From the NCBI GenBank assembly GCA_955652845.1, contig CATPBY010000490.1, positions 1 to 6,499 of the forward strand: a DNA stretch of 6,499 bases, read 5' to 3'. Both the position numbers and the translations under genes were made by a program. The notes under the pieces were generated by a model. It had not been told where the DNA came from and did no database searches. It saw only the letters and a program-made list of their open reading frames with translations. This document shows positions 5,547 through 6,499 of this stretch, piece by piece (the stretch's first letter is position 1; each line of letters starts with the position of its first letter). Origin of the DNA: an uncultured Terriglobales bacterium (GTDB taxonomy: Bacteria > Acidobacteriota > Terriglobia > Terriglobales > Acidobacteriaceae).

Positions 5547-6499
5547 ATGAAAGTTGCACTCGGCGTCAGCGGCGGGATTGCAGCCTACAAGGCGGCGGAA
5601 ATCGTCCGTCTACTGCAGGACCGCGGCATCCACGTGCAAGTCATCATGACCCAGAGCGCGCAGGAGTTTGTTCGCCCGCTGACTTTCGCTGCTCTTTCTG
5701 GCGAGAAAGTCATCACCCAGATGTTCGCCGGCGTTGGCGGCGACATTCCGGAGCCAAATATCGATTCCGCGATTGAGCACATGGCGGTGGCGCAGTCGAT
5801 CGATGCGCTGCTGGTTGCTCCCGCAACCGCCGACATTGTTGCCAAGTTCGCGCAGGGCATCGCCTCCGATTTTCTGACCACTCTCTACCTGGCAACAACA
5901 GCTCCAGTGATAATCGCACCCGCTATGAACGTAAACATGTGGAACCATCCGGCCACGCAGGCAAATTTGGCAGCCCTGAAGAAGCGTGGGGTGCGTGTGG
6001 TCGAGCCTGGCGACGGCTACCTGGCTTGCGGGATGACGGGTTCCGGACGGCTGGGGGAGAATGAAGCAATCATTGCCGCGGTCCTGGAGGCCCTCGGGGC
6101 GTCTGAAGACTTAGCCGGAGAGACCGCCCTGATCACCGCTGGTCCCACACGGGAAAAGATTGATCCGGTGCGCTATCTGACCAACCGCTCTAGTGGACGG
6201 ATGGGCTATGCCCTCGCGGAAGCGGCACTGCGTCGTGGAGCGCGGGTGCTTTTGGTAAGTGGTCCCACCTGGTTGACGCCGCCCGGGGCGGCTGAGGTCA
6301 CGCGCGTGGAATCCGCCGGAGAAATGCGCCAGGCTGTACTGAAGCTTTTGCCCGAAGCAAGCGTAGTTATCAAGACAGCCGCTGTTTCAGACTATCGCCC
6401 GACATCTCCCGCGTCGCAAAAGATCAAGCGTACGGGCCCCTTTACGCTCGAACTTGAGGCCACGGAAGATATTCTTGCCGAAATTGCCCGGCACAAACA
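5547..6499 (+). CDS. coaBC: Bifunctional CoaBC (phosphopantothenoylcysteine synthetase/decarboxylase), 3'-truncated by window edge
   Basis: Makes 4'-phosphopantetheine for coenzyme A: CoaB joins cysteine to phosphopantothenate using CTP, and CoaC decarboxylates the product with FMN. I translated 317 codons from the ATG at 5547 and the frame stays open to the end. CoaC signatures: GVSGGIAAYK (6-15), active-site His78, APATAD, PAMN with Asn128, and Cys161 in LACGMTGSGR. CoaB signatures: ITAGPTRE from Ile196, NRSSGRMGYA with Asn213, VSGPT, AAVSDYRP, and QKIKR with Lys292. These equal E. coli H75, N125, C158, N210 and K289 with a constant offset of 3, so both active sites are intact as far as visible. 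About 80-100 C-terminal residues should lie beyond the window. It is probably cotranscribed with yicC-gmk-rpoZ. Very secure. Confidence 0.96.
   Translation, partial: MKVALGVSGGIAAYKAAEIVRLLQDRGIHVQVIMTQSAQEFVRPLTFAALSGEKVITQMFAGVGGDIPEPNIDSAIEHMAVAQSIDALLVAPATADIVAKFAQGIASDFLTTLYLATTAPVIIAPAMNVNMWNHPATQANLAALKKRGVRVVEPGDGYLACGMTGSGRLGENEAIIAAVLEALGASEDLAGETALITAGPTREKIDPVRYLTNRSSGRMGYALAEAALRRGARVLLVSGPTWLTPPGAAEVTRVESAGEMRQAVLKLLPEASVVIKTAAVSDYRPTSPASQKIKRTGPFTLELEATEDILAEIARHK

Overview
The window is 6.5 kb of GC-rich, densely coding bacterial chromosome. All seven supported genes lie on the + strand. Gene content, codon use and protein sequence style suggest an Acidobacteriota-like (Koribacter/Terriglobia-type) or similar deep-branching Gram-negative bacterium. 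This is inference: no rRNA or other marker is present, and the best support is the close resemblance of the exporter to MsbA together with a yicC-gmk-rpoZ-coaBC gene run.

Left part (1-1579): the 3' portion of a beta-class carbonic anhydrase, cut by the window edge, is followed after 64 bases by a RapZ-family P-loop protein. RapZ keeps its whole C-terminal ligand/RNA-binding signature, but the residue after the Walker A lysine is Ala instead of Ser/Thr, and the gene may encode a strongly basic N-terminal extension.

Middle (1580-1771): this is the only sizeable non-coding gap, 192 bases. It holds a hairpin that may end the rapZ transcript, a heptanucleotide tandem repeat (CCGAAGT/CCGAGGT units), a small palindrome overlapping a weak -10-like box, and a 20-codon reading frame that overlaps the start of the next gene.

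Right part (1772-6499): a full-length MsbA-like ABC exporter (TMD-NBD half-transporter), then yicC (endoribonuclease family), gmk (guanylate kinase), rpoZ (RNA polymerase omega) and the first 317 codons of coaBC (coenzyme A synthesis), which runs off the window. The short gaps (12 bases, a 4-base overlap, 16 bases, 76 bases) suggest one operon. The yicC-gmk-rpoZ-coaBC order is a known conserved housekeeping arrangement that pairs RNA turnover, GMP/GDP supply, RNA polymerase assembly and CoA synthesis.

I find no mobile element, CRISPR array, tRNA or rRNA, and no convincing undescribed multi-gene system. The most distinctive points are the RapZ P-loop substitution, the RapZ start/extension question and the heptad repeat gap.
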